Part shown: positions 52,980 through 61,271 of the stretch, piece by piece
Numbering within the stretch: position 1 is the stretch's first letter
Layout of the letters: the number at the start of each line of letters is the position of its first letter
Source: Chloroflexota bacterium
Lineage (GTDB): Bacteria > Chloroflexota > Dehalococcoidia > Lucifugimonadales > JADFKI01
Length of the DNA stretch: 64,000 nucleotides
NCBI GenBank assembly: GCA_009840355.1
Contig: VXNZ01000023.1
Location: 62,001-126,000 of the forward strand
Reading direction: 5' to 3'
Made by a program: the position numbers and the translations under genes
Notes under the pieces: model-generated
Told to the model about the DNA's origin: nothing
Database searches by the model: none
Seen by the model: only the letters and a program-made list of their open reading frames with translations

Positions 52980-53768
52980 TTACACCCACGGCCAGGGCAC
53001 ATTGCGGTAGGGGTCTAGCATGGGCAGTGCGCCTTGCTCTAGGACGATTTCTAGGCGTTTGATCAAGGCGCGCATTTCGACGGTGTCAATCAGATCGCCT
53101 AGGATGTAGGGCAGGTTCTCAGTGGGCGATTGCAAGGTGGCGTGCAGCTCTTGCAGGTCGTCCGCGAGGTTGTCCGGCACCGGCTTGCCCCAGAACTCCA
53201 CCATCACCGTGCGCAGCTTGAACAGCGGATGGAAAGTCAGCCCGTGGTCGATGCTCCAGATGTCGCCGTCCTCGTCTTGCAGGCAGTGTCCCGCCTTCCT
53301 GTCGCCGTTGTTTACTATCAGGTCGAACACGGCGAACTTGGCGAGCTCATCTTCGTTCTCCTCGACGAGGCTGAAGTAGGTTATGTCCGGGTCGCAGTCG
53401 ATGTACATCTGTATCGAGCCGATGCCGTATGGTCCGTCGCGCACCAGGGTGTACGGCACTTTGGGCCAGCCTAGCTCGCGGCTGACGAGGAATGTGGCGT
53501 GTTCGCGCTGGTAGAGCGTGCCGCTGGGGTAGTCGTAGAGCGGGCGCTCGCCGTCTCGCGGCTTGTATATGGCGCGGATGCACTTGCCATCGCCGGCGTC
53601 CAGATGCACCATAAAGGTGTAGTTGGAGCCGTAGGGCATGCGGTATCCGCCGATGACCTCGGCAGATTCCAGCAGTGGGATGGCGTCCGCTTCCGGCAGC
53701 TGAATCGGGACTGCATCCGAGCGCTGGGGTGAGGGTTGGCTGCGGCGTCTGCGTCTTCGTGAAGGCAA
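52980..53768 (-). CDS. SCO1664 family PI3/4-kinase-like protein
   Basis: The 262-residue protein begins at a TTG (53768), 20 bp after the DUF3090 stop. No better start is visible. The kinase-like layout is clear: CIRAIYKPRDGERPLYDYP contains the ATP-binding Lys. TLYQREHATFLVSRELGW follows. FDLIVNNGDRKAGH (about residues 150-163) carries the catalytic Asp-Arg, and IWSIDHGLTFH provides the metal-binding Asp. I associate this family with Actinobacteria, where it travels with DUF3090 and a histidine-phosphatase-type gene. Substrate is unknown. The pair DUF3090-SCO1664 is reproduced here. Confidence 0.87.
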   Translation of the reverse strand: MPSRRRRRRSQPSPQRSDAVPIQLPEADAIPLLESAEVIGGYRMPYGSNYTFMVHLDAGDGKCIRAIYKPRDGERPLYDYPSGTLYQREHATFLVSRELGWPKVPYTLVRDGPYGIGSIQMYIDCDPDITYFSLVEENEDELAKFAVFDLIVNNGDRKAGHCLQDEDGDIWSIDHGLTFHPLFKLRTVMVEFWGKPVPDNLADDLQELHATLQSPTENLPYILGDLIDTVEMRALIKRLEIVLEQGALPMLDPYRNVPWPWV

Positions 53769-53788
53769 GGCGGAGCCTAGATGCGCGT

Positions 53789-54304
53789 CTATTCGATGCT
53801 AATGTTGGCGTGCCCGTTGACGCGGGGGCATGTGTGGCCAGTTATGTCTATCGGCCTGTGGCAGAGCGGGCAAATCGGCCTGCCGGACGCGCAGACTTGC
53901 AGCGCTTCGTCGGAGAAATCCGTCATCTGCTCGCGGTCCATCCAAATGCGGATAGTTGCTGCTTCCTCATTTGCATCCTCAAAGTCGTAGGCGTCGATGA
54001 GGAACATGCCGTTGTTGCCGTCGTGTCCGAGCGCGAGCTTGCCAATTCTAAACTCCAGGCGCGTCAAGCCCGGCGCCTCACGCTCAGGCGAAATGAAGCC
54101 GTCCGTGCCGGCATTCTCCGGTAGGTTGGCGATGAGCTGCTGAATGCCCATCGCGAGTTCGTATAGGTGTTCCTTTTCGAGCCACAGCACGGCGGTGCTG
54201 CTGTCGCTGTCCGCGAGAATGCGAAAGGTGCGCTGACCCGGCTCGCCGACCGAGTCCGCGTTCAGTCGGCTCAGATTGGTGAATTCCAGTTTAGGTTCTG
54301 CCAT
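53789..54304 (-). CDS. DUF3090 family protein
   Basis: I start at the ATG at 54304 (171 residues). The protein has FTNLSRLNADSVGEPGQRTFRIL at the N-terminus and AVLWLEKEHLYELAMGIQQLI. It ends with ICPLCHRPIDITGHTCPRVNGH, a four-residue Cys/His cluster that looks like a zinc ribbon. This matches DUF3090, a family of unknown function that co-occurs with SCO1664-type kinase-like proteins. Its gene is directly upstream of that partner here, and the two are almost certainly co-transcribed. Confidence 0.88.
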   Translation of the reverse strand: MAEPKLEFTNLSRLNADSVGEPGQRTFRILADSDSSTAVLWLEKEHLYELAMGIQQLIANLPENAGTDGFISPEREAPGLTRLEFRIGKLALGHDGNNGMFLIDAYDFEDANEEAATIRIWMDREQMTDFSDEALQVCASGRPICPLCHRPIDITGHTCPRVNGHANISIE

Positions 54305-54387
54305 AGTAGTTCTAATCTTATTCGCTGCGCTAGAATGCCGCAAGGGGTTGACTCACTTGCTGGCAGGATGTGCGTCCCCGGCGCAGA

Positions 54388-54813
54388 TTAGCCCATCTCC
54401 AGCAATTCCACCCAATTCCCATCCGGGTCTTGCAAATAGCATCCTTTCTTGCCGTCAACAATCTCGATGGGCGGGTTGAGTTTTCGCGCGCCGTTGGCGA
54501 TGAGCCGCTCATACGCCGCGTCGATGTCGTCCACGACGAAGGCGATGTGCGACGCGCCGAATGCGTTGCGCTCGTGGACATGCGCGTCCGAGCCCGGCGG
54601 ATGAACATACTCGATGAGTTCCAGCATATACTCGCCGTGCGTAAACTCGGCAATCTTGATGTGCGTGCCTTCGTAGCCGAGAATCTGCGAAATCGCGCTG
54701 CCATCACGCTCACGCCTGGGCAGCGGATTCAGCCCAATCACCTCTTCGTAGAAGCGCGCCGCGACATCAATGTCGCTAACGACAAAGCCGGTGTGGTGCA
54801 TTTTGAGCAGCAT
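54388..54813 (-). CDS. VOC-family (glyoxalase/dioxygenase-fold) protein
   Basis: The ATG at 54813 has AAAGGAAAGAGA before it (141 residues). The upstream frame overlaps the next gene and is not family-like. The vicinal-oxygen-chelate pattern shows two beta-alpha-beta-beta-beta units: MHHTGFVVSDIDVAARFYEEVIGL, then ASHIAFVVDDIDAAYERLIANG and GCYLQDPDGNWVELLEMG. Metal ligands would be His, Glu, His and Glu across the two units. Methylmalonyl-CoA epimerase and lactoylglutathione lyase are possible relatives. Confidence 0.9.
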   Translation of the reverse strand: MLLKMHHTGFVVSDIDVAARFYEEVIGLNPLPRRERDGSAISQILGYEGTHIKIAEFTHGEYMLELIEYVHPPGSDAHVHERNAFGASHIAFVVDDIDAAYERLIANGARKLNPPIEIVDGKKGCYLQDPDGNWVELLEMG

Positions 54814-54886
54814 TCTCTTTCCTTTCGCCTGAAGTTTCGGACACCGAGCAATGTAATAGGATGCACAGGATGGGCAGGATACGCCC

Positions 54887-56614
54887 CTACCCCACATGCC
54901 GCAGGTAGCGCTCCATTTCGCAGGCGAACCATAGCGCCATCGCGCCGCCGCGTTCGTCCCAGCCGAATATCGCGGGTCTGTCTAGGTACTCGCGCGTGCT
55001 GGACATTACGCCTGTGCCGGTGCACACATCCACCAGCCCGCCTTCGTCGTCGATGCGCTCCGATACGCCCTGCCACGCCAGCGCGAGCGCATCCGAGTAC
55101 GATTCGTCGAGCCAGCCGAGCCGCATGCCGCGCGCCATCGCGTAGCCGACCATGCAGGTTACCGTCATCTCCTGATACGAGCCGGGGAAGTCGATTATCT
55201 GCCGCCACATGCCCGACGGCTGCTGATAGTCCAACAGCGCAGTCAGGTGCCGCCTGTGCTGCGAAACTAGCGCGTCGCGGTCGGCGTGGTCTTCCGGCAG
55301 GTATGTCAGCGTCTCGGAGTAGCCGAGCGCCGCGAATCCATTGCCTCTGCCCCAGTACCATGCGGCGTTGTCGCAGTGCCAGAACAGCCCGTCGTCTTGC
55401 TGCACAACGGCGTCCAGCAGAAACCGCGTCTGAATGTCGAGGTAGCTCGTATCGCCCCGTCCCAGGTTATTACAAACAGCCTGCGCTCTGCCCAGCACCG
55501 CGCCGTTGAAGAACATGTCCTCCACGCGGTAGTCGTCATCAGCGGCTGGCGGTATGCGGCTGGCGTTCACCGGGCGGAAGCGCTCGTCTGCTGCGCGAAT
55601 CAGCAGGTCGTTGTAGTTCGCGTTGCCCGATGCGGCGGCGAGTTCGTCCGCATACACCAGCCCGGCAAGGTTCGCGCCGCCGCTGTTGTGCCCGAACACA
55701 TCGGTTACGCTGCTGACGGCGTATCCCCTGACCATGCGCTCGATGTCCGCGACAGGCCCATCCCCGGGGTAATCCCCGTCCGGGTCAAGTTCGAATAGGC
55801 GCAGTCTGCCGCTCAGCGCGACGCCCTGCGTGTAGATGACCGGGTTCAGCTTGTGCCCGTATGCGCCGGCGAGAATGCGCGCCGCCTCGATTGGCGAGCG
55901 ATTGCGCCGCTTGTCCATCTCACGGCGCGCGAGCGACGACGACAGCGCGGATGCCTGCGCGAATATGCGCCATAGCTTGCCTACTTCGGCTTCGACGGCG
56001 TCTGCCGGACAGGTCAAAGTGAGTGACGGTATGGGCGCGAGGTTGCTCGGCTTGCCTTCCGACAGAGCGGCGACGAGTGTGCCGTCCTTGCCCATCGGAT
56101 ACGCGCCGAGCGAGTTTGCGATGCGCTCGATAGGACCGGCGTATTCCCAGCGCACGCTGTACGCTTCGCGCACTTCCAGCACGACATCCGGCGCATGGAA
56201 AGCGACCCAGCGCCACAGATAGCGCGCCTCCGGGTCGTTATGGTCGTAATAGTAGTTGTCGCGCGGTGGGTAGTCTGTCGAAGGATTGCCACCCGCGCCG
56301 TTGCCGAGCAGCGTGCCTTGTTCATAGCCGTCCGGGTTGGCGCAAGGTATCGCGCTCAATGCCACATCGCGCTGCAATGACTCGCCCAAGCCGGCGTAAG
56401 ACTCCAGCACGCGAAAGCCGTTGTCCACGCCCGCCGTCCTGCCCGTCAGCCCGCTAAGCAGCAGCACGCGGGTTCGGTCGGTGTCCGGCACATACGCATC
56501 CGGATGCAGCAGCGCCGGTATCTGCGTATCAGCGCGAGTAACCCCACAAGCGTCAAGAGTCCACAAATCAGGATATTCGCGCGCAAGTGCATCAATTCGT
56601 TCGGCAATACTCAT
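54887..56614 (-). CDS. Fusion of degenerate M14 carboxypeptidase-like domain with GH88/GH105-type glycosidase
   Basis: I start at the ATG at 56614 (575 residues). Residues 1-230 have the order of a zinc carboxypeptidase: LLLSGLTGRTAGVDNGFRVL where GxHGxE is expected, IPCANPDGYEQG for the usual NPDGYE, then DVVLEVREAYS. The His and Glu ligands are missing, so it is a pseudo-peptidase. Residues about 310-570 match unsaturated-uronyl or rhamnogalacturonyl hydrolases: NSGGANLAGLVYAD, DDGLFWHCDN, WYWGRGNGFAALG and a late GTGVMSS. Such enzymes cut unsaturated sugar ends left by polysaccharide lyases. The fusion is unusual. No signal peptide is seen. Confidence 0.78.
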   Translation of the reverse strand: MSIAERIDALAREYPDLWTLDACGVTRADTQIPALLHPDAYVPDTDRTRVLLLSGLTGRTAGVDNGFRVLESYAGLGESLQRDVALSAIPCANPDGYEQGTLLGNGAGGNPSTDYPPRDNYYYDHNDPEARYLWRWVAFHAPDVVLEVREAYSVRWEYAGPIERIANSLGAYPMGKDGTLVAALSEGKPSNLAPIPSLTLTCPADAVEAEVGKLWRIFAQASALSSSLARREMDKRRNRSPIEAARILAGAYGHKLNPVIYTQGVALSGRLRLFELDPDGDYPGDGPVADIERMVRGYAVSSVTDVFGHNSGGANLAGLVYADELAAASGNANYNDLLIRAADERFRPVNASRIPPAADDDYRVEDMFFNGAVLGRAQAVCNNLGRGDTSYLDIQTRFLLDAVVQQDDGLFWHCDNAAWYWGRGNGFAALGYSETLTYLPEDHADRDALVSQHRRHLTALLDYQQPSGMWRQIIDFPGSYQEMTVTCMVGYAMARGMRLGWLDESYSDALALAWQGVSERIDDEGGLVDVCTGTGVMSSTREYLDRPAIFGWDERGGAMALWFACEMERYLRHVG

Positions 56615-56700
56615 CTTTCGGACACTCCGTTTCAGACTAGGACAATCTAAAGCAATAGGGATGTAGGGCAAAATCGCAGCGCAAATCTCAATCTCTAATC

Positions 56701-57444
56701 TCAATCCCCAACCGGCGGAAGGTGGTTTATCAGGGCGGCTAGGTAGCCGGCGCCGAAGCCGTTGTCGATGTTGACGACGCCAATGCCGGTGGCGCAGCTG
56801 TTTAGCATCGCGAGCAGCGCGGCTAGTCCGTCGAAGCTCGCGCCGTAGCCTACGCTCGTCGGCACTGCGATGACCGGCACTTGCACGAGACCGCCCACTA
56901 CGGACGGCAGCGCGCCTTCCATGCCCGCCACGGCGACGACCACGCGCGCGCGTTGCAGCGACTGCATCTGCGCGAGCAGACGGTGCAGACCGGCGACTCC
57001 CACATCGAAGACTTGCTCAACATCGCAGCCCATCATCTCGGCGGTTACGACTGCTTCGCGCGCTACCGGCAGGTCGGCGGTGCCGGCGCCTACCACTAGC
57101 ACTCCCGGCGTCTGCTTGCGCTCAGACTGATGCCGCCGGTCAACGACGATGCAGCGCGCCATCTCTTCGTAGCGCGCTTGCGGCACCTTGTCGATTACGG
57201 CGTCGAACGCCTCCGGAGACGCACGCGTTACCAGCAGGCGGTCGGAGCGCCGCAGCAGCGCCTCGGATATGGACGCGATGTGCTCGGGCGTCTTGCCCTG
57301 ACCGAATATGACCTCCGGAAAGCCCTTTCGCAGCGCGCGGTGGTGGTCAACCTTGGCGAATTCCAGGTCCTCAAAAGGCAGGTCTATCAGGCGCGATATG
57401 ACATCGTCTTCGCTGATGCCGTTCGCCTTGAAATCTTGCAGCAA
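56701..57444 (-). CDS. larB: LarB, nickel-pincer cofactor biosynthesis carboxylase
   Basis: LarB carboxylates and hydrolyses nicotinic acid adenine dinucleotide in making the nickel pincer cofactor of lactate racemase and related enzymes. The 247-residue protein has RYEEMARCIVV, GVLVVGAGTADLPVAREA, DVGVAGLHRLL and VVGGLVQVPVIAVPTSVGYG. NSCATGIGVVNIDNGFGAGYLA near residues 215-236 carries the Cys of the active site. All are typical of the AIR-carboxylase-like fold. The listed start is a TTG at 57444, but a perfect GGAGG sits six bases before ATA at 57468. larA, larC and larE are not in the window. Confidence 0.94.
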   Translation of the reverse strand: MLQDFKANGISEDDVISRLIDLPFEDLEFAKVDHHRALRKGFPEVIFGQGKTPEHIASISEALLRRSDRLLVTRASPEAFDAVIDKVPQARYEEMARCIVVDRRHQSERKQTPGVLVVGAGTADLPVAREAVVTAEMMGCDVEQVFDVGVAGLHRLLAQMQSLQRARVVVAVAGMEGALPSVVGGLVQVPVIAVPTSVGYGASFDGLAALLAMLNSCATGIGVVNIDNGFGAGYLAALINHLPPVGD

Positions 57445-57612
57445 AGCCCGTAGGCGTGTCTCGTCTATGGTTGTCCTCCGGCTATGGTTCGCCTTGTGCT
57501 GCGCCTAGCAAGCGACGAACCGTTGTCTCGCAGATGTCAGTGTGAGCATATCTGCGACAGTATTCTAACGCATTATAATGCGCCGCTTGACTGTCAGTAA
57601 AGAAACATGGCT

Positions 57613-57754
57613 GAGACGATTCCACAGAGCCCTAATGTCGTCATTCCAAACGCAGTGAGGAATCTGAAATTGTTGCATGCAAACCTGTTTCCGACTTTAG
57701 ATTTCTCGCTTCGCTCAAAATGACAGGTATGAATTGCATTTGTGACATCGTCTT
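57613..57754. mobile_element. Modular palindromic element, copy F
   Basis: Left terminus GAGACGATTCCACA (from 57613), core TCATTCCAAACGCAGTGAGG, right core TTCTCGCTTCGCTCAAAATG, right terminus TTTGTGACATCGTCTT (to 57754). Both termini are present but more diverged than in copy C. It occupies most of the 340-bp spacer between larB and the P450 gene. Confidence 0.75.
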
Positions 57755-57808
57755 AACATGGATGACAGGATACATCCAGTATGTCCTGTTTATCCATATC
57801 AGTAAGCC

Positions 57809-59047
57809 CTACGACCACTTGACATCTACCCATAGTTCTTCCAAGCCGCGCAGGACTACTTGCTCTCTGTACACAGGTTCGGCGACCAGTTCAATGTCCG
57901 AGAAGCGATCGAGGACGGCGGAGAAAGCGGCGCGCGCCTCTAGCAAGGCTAACGGTGCCCCGAGGCAGTGGTGGATGCCGCGTCCGAATGCGATGTGGCT
58001 CTTTTCGTTGCGCCCGATGTCGAGTTTGTCCGGCTGCGAGAACGCGGCAGGGTCGCGGTTTGCGGCGCCTATCGCGCACAGTACCCGCTGACCGGCGCGG
58101 ATGGGCTGTCCGGCGATTTCCACATCGTCGTGCACAAGCCTGCCGTCCAGCTGCACAGGGCTGTCGTATCGCAGCAATTCGTTGATTGCGGAATCCAGCA
58201 TGTCAGGGTTGTCGCGCAGTCTTTGCAGCTGCACCGGGTTCTTCAGCAGCGCGTGCATGCCGTTGCCGATGAGGTTGCGAGTGGTCTCGTTGCCCGCGAC
58301 GAGCAGCAGCACCAGCGTGCCGAGCATCTCTTCGTGCGTGAGCTTGTCGCCCTCGTCCTCGGCGTTCAGCAGCGCGGTAACCATGTCGTCCTGTGGGTCG
58401 CTGCGGCGCTGTTCGATGATAGATTCAAAGTATGCGTAAAACTCGTCGGTGGCGTGCTGAACACGGCGAATTTGGTCATCGTTCAGCGTGGGTTCGATGG
58501 TGAGCGATATGTCGTTCGACCAGTCATTGAACCTGTCCATGTCCTGCGCGGGAACGCCCAGCATCTCGGCTATCACGGTTACGGGCAGCGGATAGGCGAA
58601 GGCGTCTATCAGATCAAACCTGTCCTTGCCGTCTAGGTCTGCCAGCAGTTCGTCCACGATGCGCTGCACCCTTGGATGCAGCTCTCGCACCGAGCGCGGC
58701 GTGAACGCCTTGGACACGAGCGAGCGCAGCCGCGTGTGTTCGGGCGGGTCGTGGTGCAGCATGCTGCGGTATTCGTCCACGACGCCGTCGTTCTTGCGAA
58801 AGCGCCGGTGGTCGCGCAGAACCGTGTCCACATCGTCGTATCGGGTCAACACGAAACCGTTAATCAACCGCATGCGGTGAATCGGGTCTTTTTCGCGCAG
58901 GCGGTCGTAGGTATCGTATGGGTTGTTGCGAATGCTTGCCGAAGTTGGATCGTAGCTGACTCCGGATTCCATGCGCTCCCAAGCAAGCAGCGCCGGAGAC
59001 AGCACGGGCTGCAGCGCGCGCCGAACGGGTCGGGGAAGAATAGCCAT
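57809..59047 (-). CDS. Cytochrome P450
   Basis: The start is the ATG at 59047 with GGAGG five bases upstream (412 residues). The I-helix LLVAGNETTRNLIGNG is near residue 240, the ExxR as INELLRYDSPV near residue 285, and the haem-binding FGRGIHHCLGAPLALLEAR near residues 345-363 contains the ligand Cys. This is the soluble bacterial class I type that needs separate ferredoxin partners. No ferredoxin or reductase gene is beside it. It would hydroxylate or epoxidise a small hydrophobic substrate. It lies after a CaiB-type gene on the same strand, 54 bp away. Confidence 0.95.
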   Translation of the reverse strand: MAILPRPVRRALQPVLSPALLAWERMESGVSYDPTSASIRNNPYDTYDRLREKDPIHRMRLINGFVLTRYDDVDTVLRDHRRFRKNDGVVDEYRSMLHHDPPEHTRLRSLVSKAFTPRSVRELHPRVQRIVDELLADLDGKDRFDLIDAFAYPLPVTVIAEMLGVPAQDMDRFNDWSNDISLTIEPTLNDDQIRRVQHATDEFYAYFESIIEQRRSDPQDDMVTALLNAEDEGDKLTHEEMLGTLVLLLVAGNETTRNLIGNGMHALLKNPVQLQRLRDNPDMLDSAINELLRYDSPVQLDGRLVHDDVEIAGQPIRAGQRVLCAIGAANRDPAAFSQPDKLDIGRNEKSHIAFGRGIHHCLGAPLALLEARAAFSAVLDRFSDIELVAEPVYREQVVLRGLEELWVDVKWS

Positions 59048-59101
59048 ACAAGCCTCCAACTACAAACAACGGAATCGCCGGCAAGTATAGCACGCGCGCC
59101 G

Positions 59102-60292
59102 CTAAACCGCGCCCATGCCCCGCAAGCACACTAATTCGGGCTTGCTATAGCCCAGCATATCCATGTACACAACGCTATTATGCTGCCCTAGTATTGGCGC
59201 GGCAGTGGTATTTGCGCTGCGTTCTCCGTCCACTAGCCAGGGCAGCGTGGGGTGTTCGACTGTGACTGCGTTGGCGTGTTCGACTTGCGCGAAGAAGCTG
59301 CGTTCGCGCAGGTGTTCCCAGCTTAGGATGTCTTGCGGCGTTGCAACATAGGCGAACGCCAAGCCGCGGCGTTGCGCGCGCTCGAATATGTCGTGGCGGT
59401 CGTGGCTCATCAGCCAAGGCAGCATCAGCGCATCAAGTTCGTCGGCGTTTTCGCCTCTGCCCGCTCTGTCGCCAAAGCGGTCGGCGGCAAGTTCAGCGAT
59501 GTCCATAAGCTCTGACATTTCGGGCCAGTTGTGGTCGGGACCTGCGATGACGCCGACATAGCCGTCTCGGCACGGATACGGTCCCCACGCGGCGCGTCCG
59601 TAACCGCGGTTGCCCGTGCGCCGGAAGTTGCTGCCGGTGTAGCTATACTGGCTGAGCGCGTTCTCCAGGATCGTCGCCAGATACTCAGAGATTGCCACAT
59701 CTACATGCTGCCCGATGCCGGATATGTCGCGGTGCAGCAGCGCGCCGAGCGTTCCCGCGAATGCGTTCTGTCCCGCGCCGTACTGCGCCAGACGCGCCGC
59801 CATGCCCAGCGGTTCGCGCTCTGCGTCGCCAGTGATATACATCAACCCGCCCATAGCGTACAGGTTGATTTCGCGCGCGCCGTAGTTGCGGTATGGACCG
59901 GTCTGTCCAAAGTTCGATACGGATGTCATTACAATTCGCGGGTTTATGTCTGAAACGCTGTCGTAGTCCAAGCCCAGCCGCTGCATCACGCCCGGTCGAA
60001 AGTTTTCCACCAGCACATCCGCCCATTGCAGCAGGTGGCGCAATATCGGCTTGGACGCGCCGTGTTTCAGGTCGAGAGTGATGGACTTTTTGCCGGTGTT
60101 CAGGTACAGATACAGTGCGCTCTTCTCGCGGTGCGGCACATCGTCCGGGAACGGGCCAATGCGGCGCGAAGGATCGCCCACGCCCGGCCGCTCCACCTTG
60201 ACGACATCCGCGCCTTGCGCCGCCATCAGCCGCGTGGCATACGGACCTGCGACATAGTGCGTTAAGTCCAGCACCTTCAGCCCGTCAAGCAT
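59102..60292 (-). CDS. CaiB/BaiF family CoA-transferase
   Basis: The 396-residue protein starts at 60292 behind GGAG. It opens LDGLKVLDLTHYVAGPYATRLMAAQGADVVKVE and contains TGKKSITLDLKHG, DVLVENFRPGVMQ, GQTGPYRNYGAREINL and VDVAISEY, where the family's catalytic acidic residue is expected. It is a class III CoA-transferase of unknown acid substrate. Identity to the copy at 26541 is limited to family motifs, so the two are not recent duplicates. A P450 gene follows on the same strand. Confidence 0.94.
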   Translation of the reverse strand: MLDGLKVLDLTHYVAGPYATRLMAAQGADVVKVERPGVGDPSRRIGPFPDDVPHREKSALYLYLNTGKKSITLDLKHGASKPILRHLLQWADVLVENFRPGVMQRLGLDYDSVSDINPRIVMTSVSNFGQTGPYRNYGAREINLYAMGGLMYITGDAEREPLGMAARLAQYGAGQNAFAGTLGALLHRDISGIGQHVDVAISEYLATILENALSQYSYTGSNFRRTGNRGYGRAAWGPYPCRDGYVGVIAGPDHNWPEMSELMDIAELAADRFGDRAGRGENADELDALMLPWLMSHDRHDIFERAQRRGLAFAYVATPQDILSWEHLRERSFFAQVEHANAVTVEHPTLPWLVDGERSANTTAAPILGQHNSVVYMDMLGYSKPELVCLRGMGAV

Positions 60293-60351
60293 CTTGATCT
60301 CCGTGCTGCCTTATCCTACCCATCCTGTCCATCTGTGTTAGTTCAGCATCA

Positions 60352-60750
60352 TCAGTCGAACGCTCTTTCAAGCGCGTCCGCGATGCGGCCGAAGTCGTTC
60401 GCGGCGCGTTCGACATCGGTCTGCGCCGTTTCGAGCGTGTTGGCGGCGCGTGTCATGTCTTCGCCGGCGCGTTCTAGCGTTTCCTTTGCGCGGCTGACAT
60501 CATCGCCCACGCGCTCTATGGTGTTTGTGATGCGCTCTGCGCTGTCGTCGAGTTCGGCGGCTAGGATGTCGAGCGAGTCGGATGTGCGCTTGAGCGATTC
60601 GGCGGTCTCACCAGCGCTGTTTATCGTGCGAAGGACGCCGGGCGCATTTATGACGACGATGATGAGCAGCAGATTCGCCAAGAACAACAGGAGCGCCAGC
60701 CCCGCCATCATTCCCCACTTCCAGTACAACTCCGGCTGCTCAAAATTCAT
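60352..60750 (-). CDS. Single-helix membrane protein with long coiled coil
   Basis: The 132-residue protein has a membrane helix at residues 12-35 (WGMMAGLALLLFLANLLLIIVVI), then an almost uninterrupted amphipathic helix. That helix repeats Ala/Leu/Ile heptads with many Glu, Asp and Arg (SLDILAAELDDSAERI, AKETLERAGEDMTRAANTLE). The pattern resembles DUF948-type and other membrane-tethered coiled coils. No catalytic residues. It may scaffold at the membrane. The gene sits between the CaiB-type and thioesterase genes on the same strand. Confidence 0.72.
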   Translation of the reverse strand: MNFEQPELYWKWGMMAGLALLLFLANLLLIIVVINAPGVLRTINSAGETAESLKRTSDSLDILAAELDDSAERITNTIERVGDDVSRAKETLERAGEDMTRAANTLETAQTDVERAANDFGRIADALERAFD

Positions 60751-60822
60751 CGTCGCCTATTCCTGCTCGTCCTGTCTATCCTGTTAAGCCGCATTATGCC
60801 GTACTTAGCCGTATTTGGGCAG

Positions 60823-61191
60823 CTACTGGACGGGTATTACGGCGCGCTTGTGGGACGCCATCGCGACGCGCTTGTCGCCTTCGTGCGCTTCTATCTGATA
60901 TGTTAGGCGGTTGCGGTCCACTTCGGTCAGCTCGACGCTGATGACCACCGTGTTGCCGACGGGCGTAGGCGCGAGATGGCGCAGCCCGTCCACCGCGTAT
61001 CCGACTGTCGTGTGTTCGGCGGGCATGTACGGCTCGGACTGCTTAATGCACGCGCCTTCCATCAGCCCGAGCAGTGCCGGTGTGGATAGTACATCCGCGC
61101 CCGGCTTGCCCATGCGGTTGGTCGTATGCTCAAGTGTAACCTCAATCTCCTGCTCAAACTTCTGCCCCGCCTCGAACTCTTCCATTGTCAT
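60823..61191 (-). CDS. Hot-dog thioesterase (FlK-like)
   Basis: The 122-residue hot-dog protein starts at 61191. The sequence EVTLEHTTNRMGKPGADVLSTPALLGLMEGACIK followed by TVGYAVDGLRHLAPTPVGNTVVIS matches the fluoroacetyl-CoA-thioesterase-like group, with the Thr/Glu and His of the active site in those two segments. A general acyl-CoA thioesterase role in the CoA-thioester metabolism around it is likely. Specificity for fluoroacetyl-CoA should not be inferred. Confidence 0.88.
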   Translation of the reverse strand: MTMEEFEAGQKFEQEIEVTLEHTTNRMGKPGADVLSTPALLGLMEGACIKQSEPYMPAEHTTVGYAVDGLRHLAPTPVGNTVVISVELTEVDRNRLTYQIEAHEGDKRVAMASHKRAVIPVQ

Positions 61192-61271
61192 TTTTTCGTT
61201 CCTTCCATTTTCAAATTGCCGATTTTCAATCTGTAAAGCGGCAATCTTCTATCCTGTCATATTCGCTTGCA

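Noticed and set aside
60823-61191. Fluoroacetyl-CoA thioesterase as a specific function
   Set aside because: Similarity is to the hot-dog subgroup only. Nothing else here suggests organofluorine metabolism.
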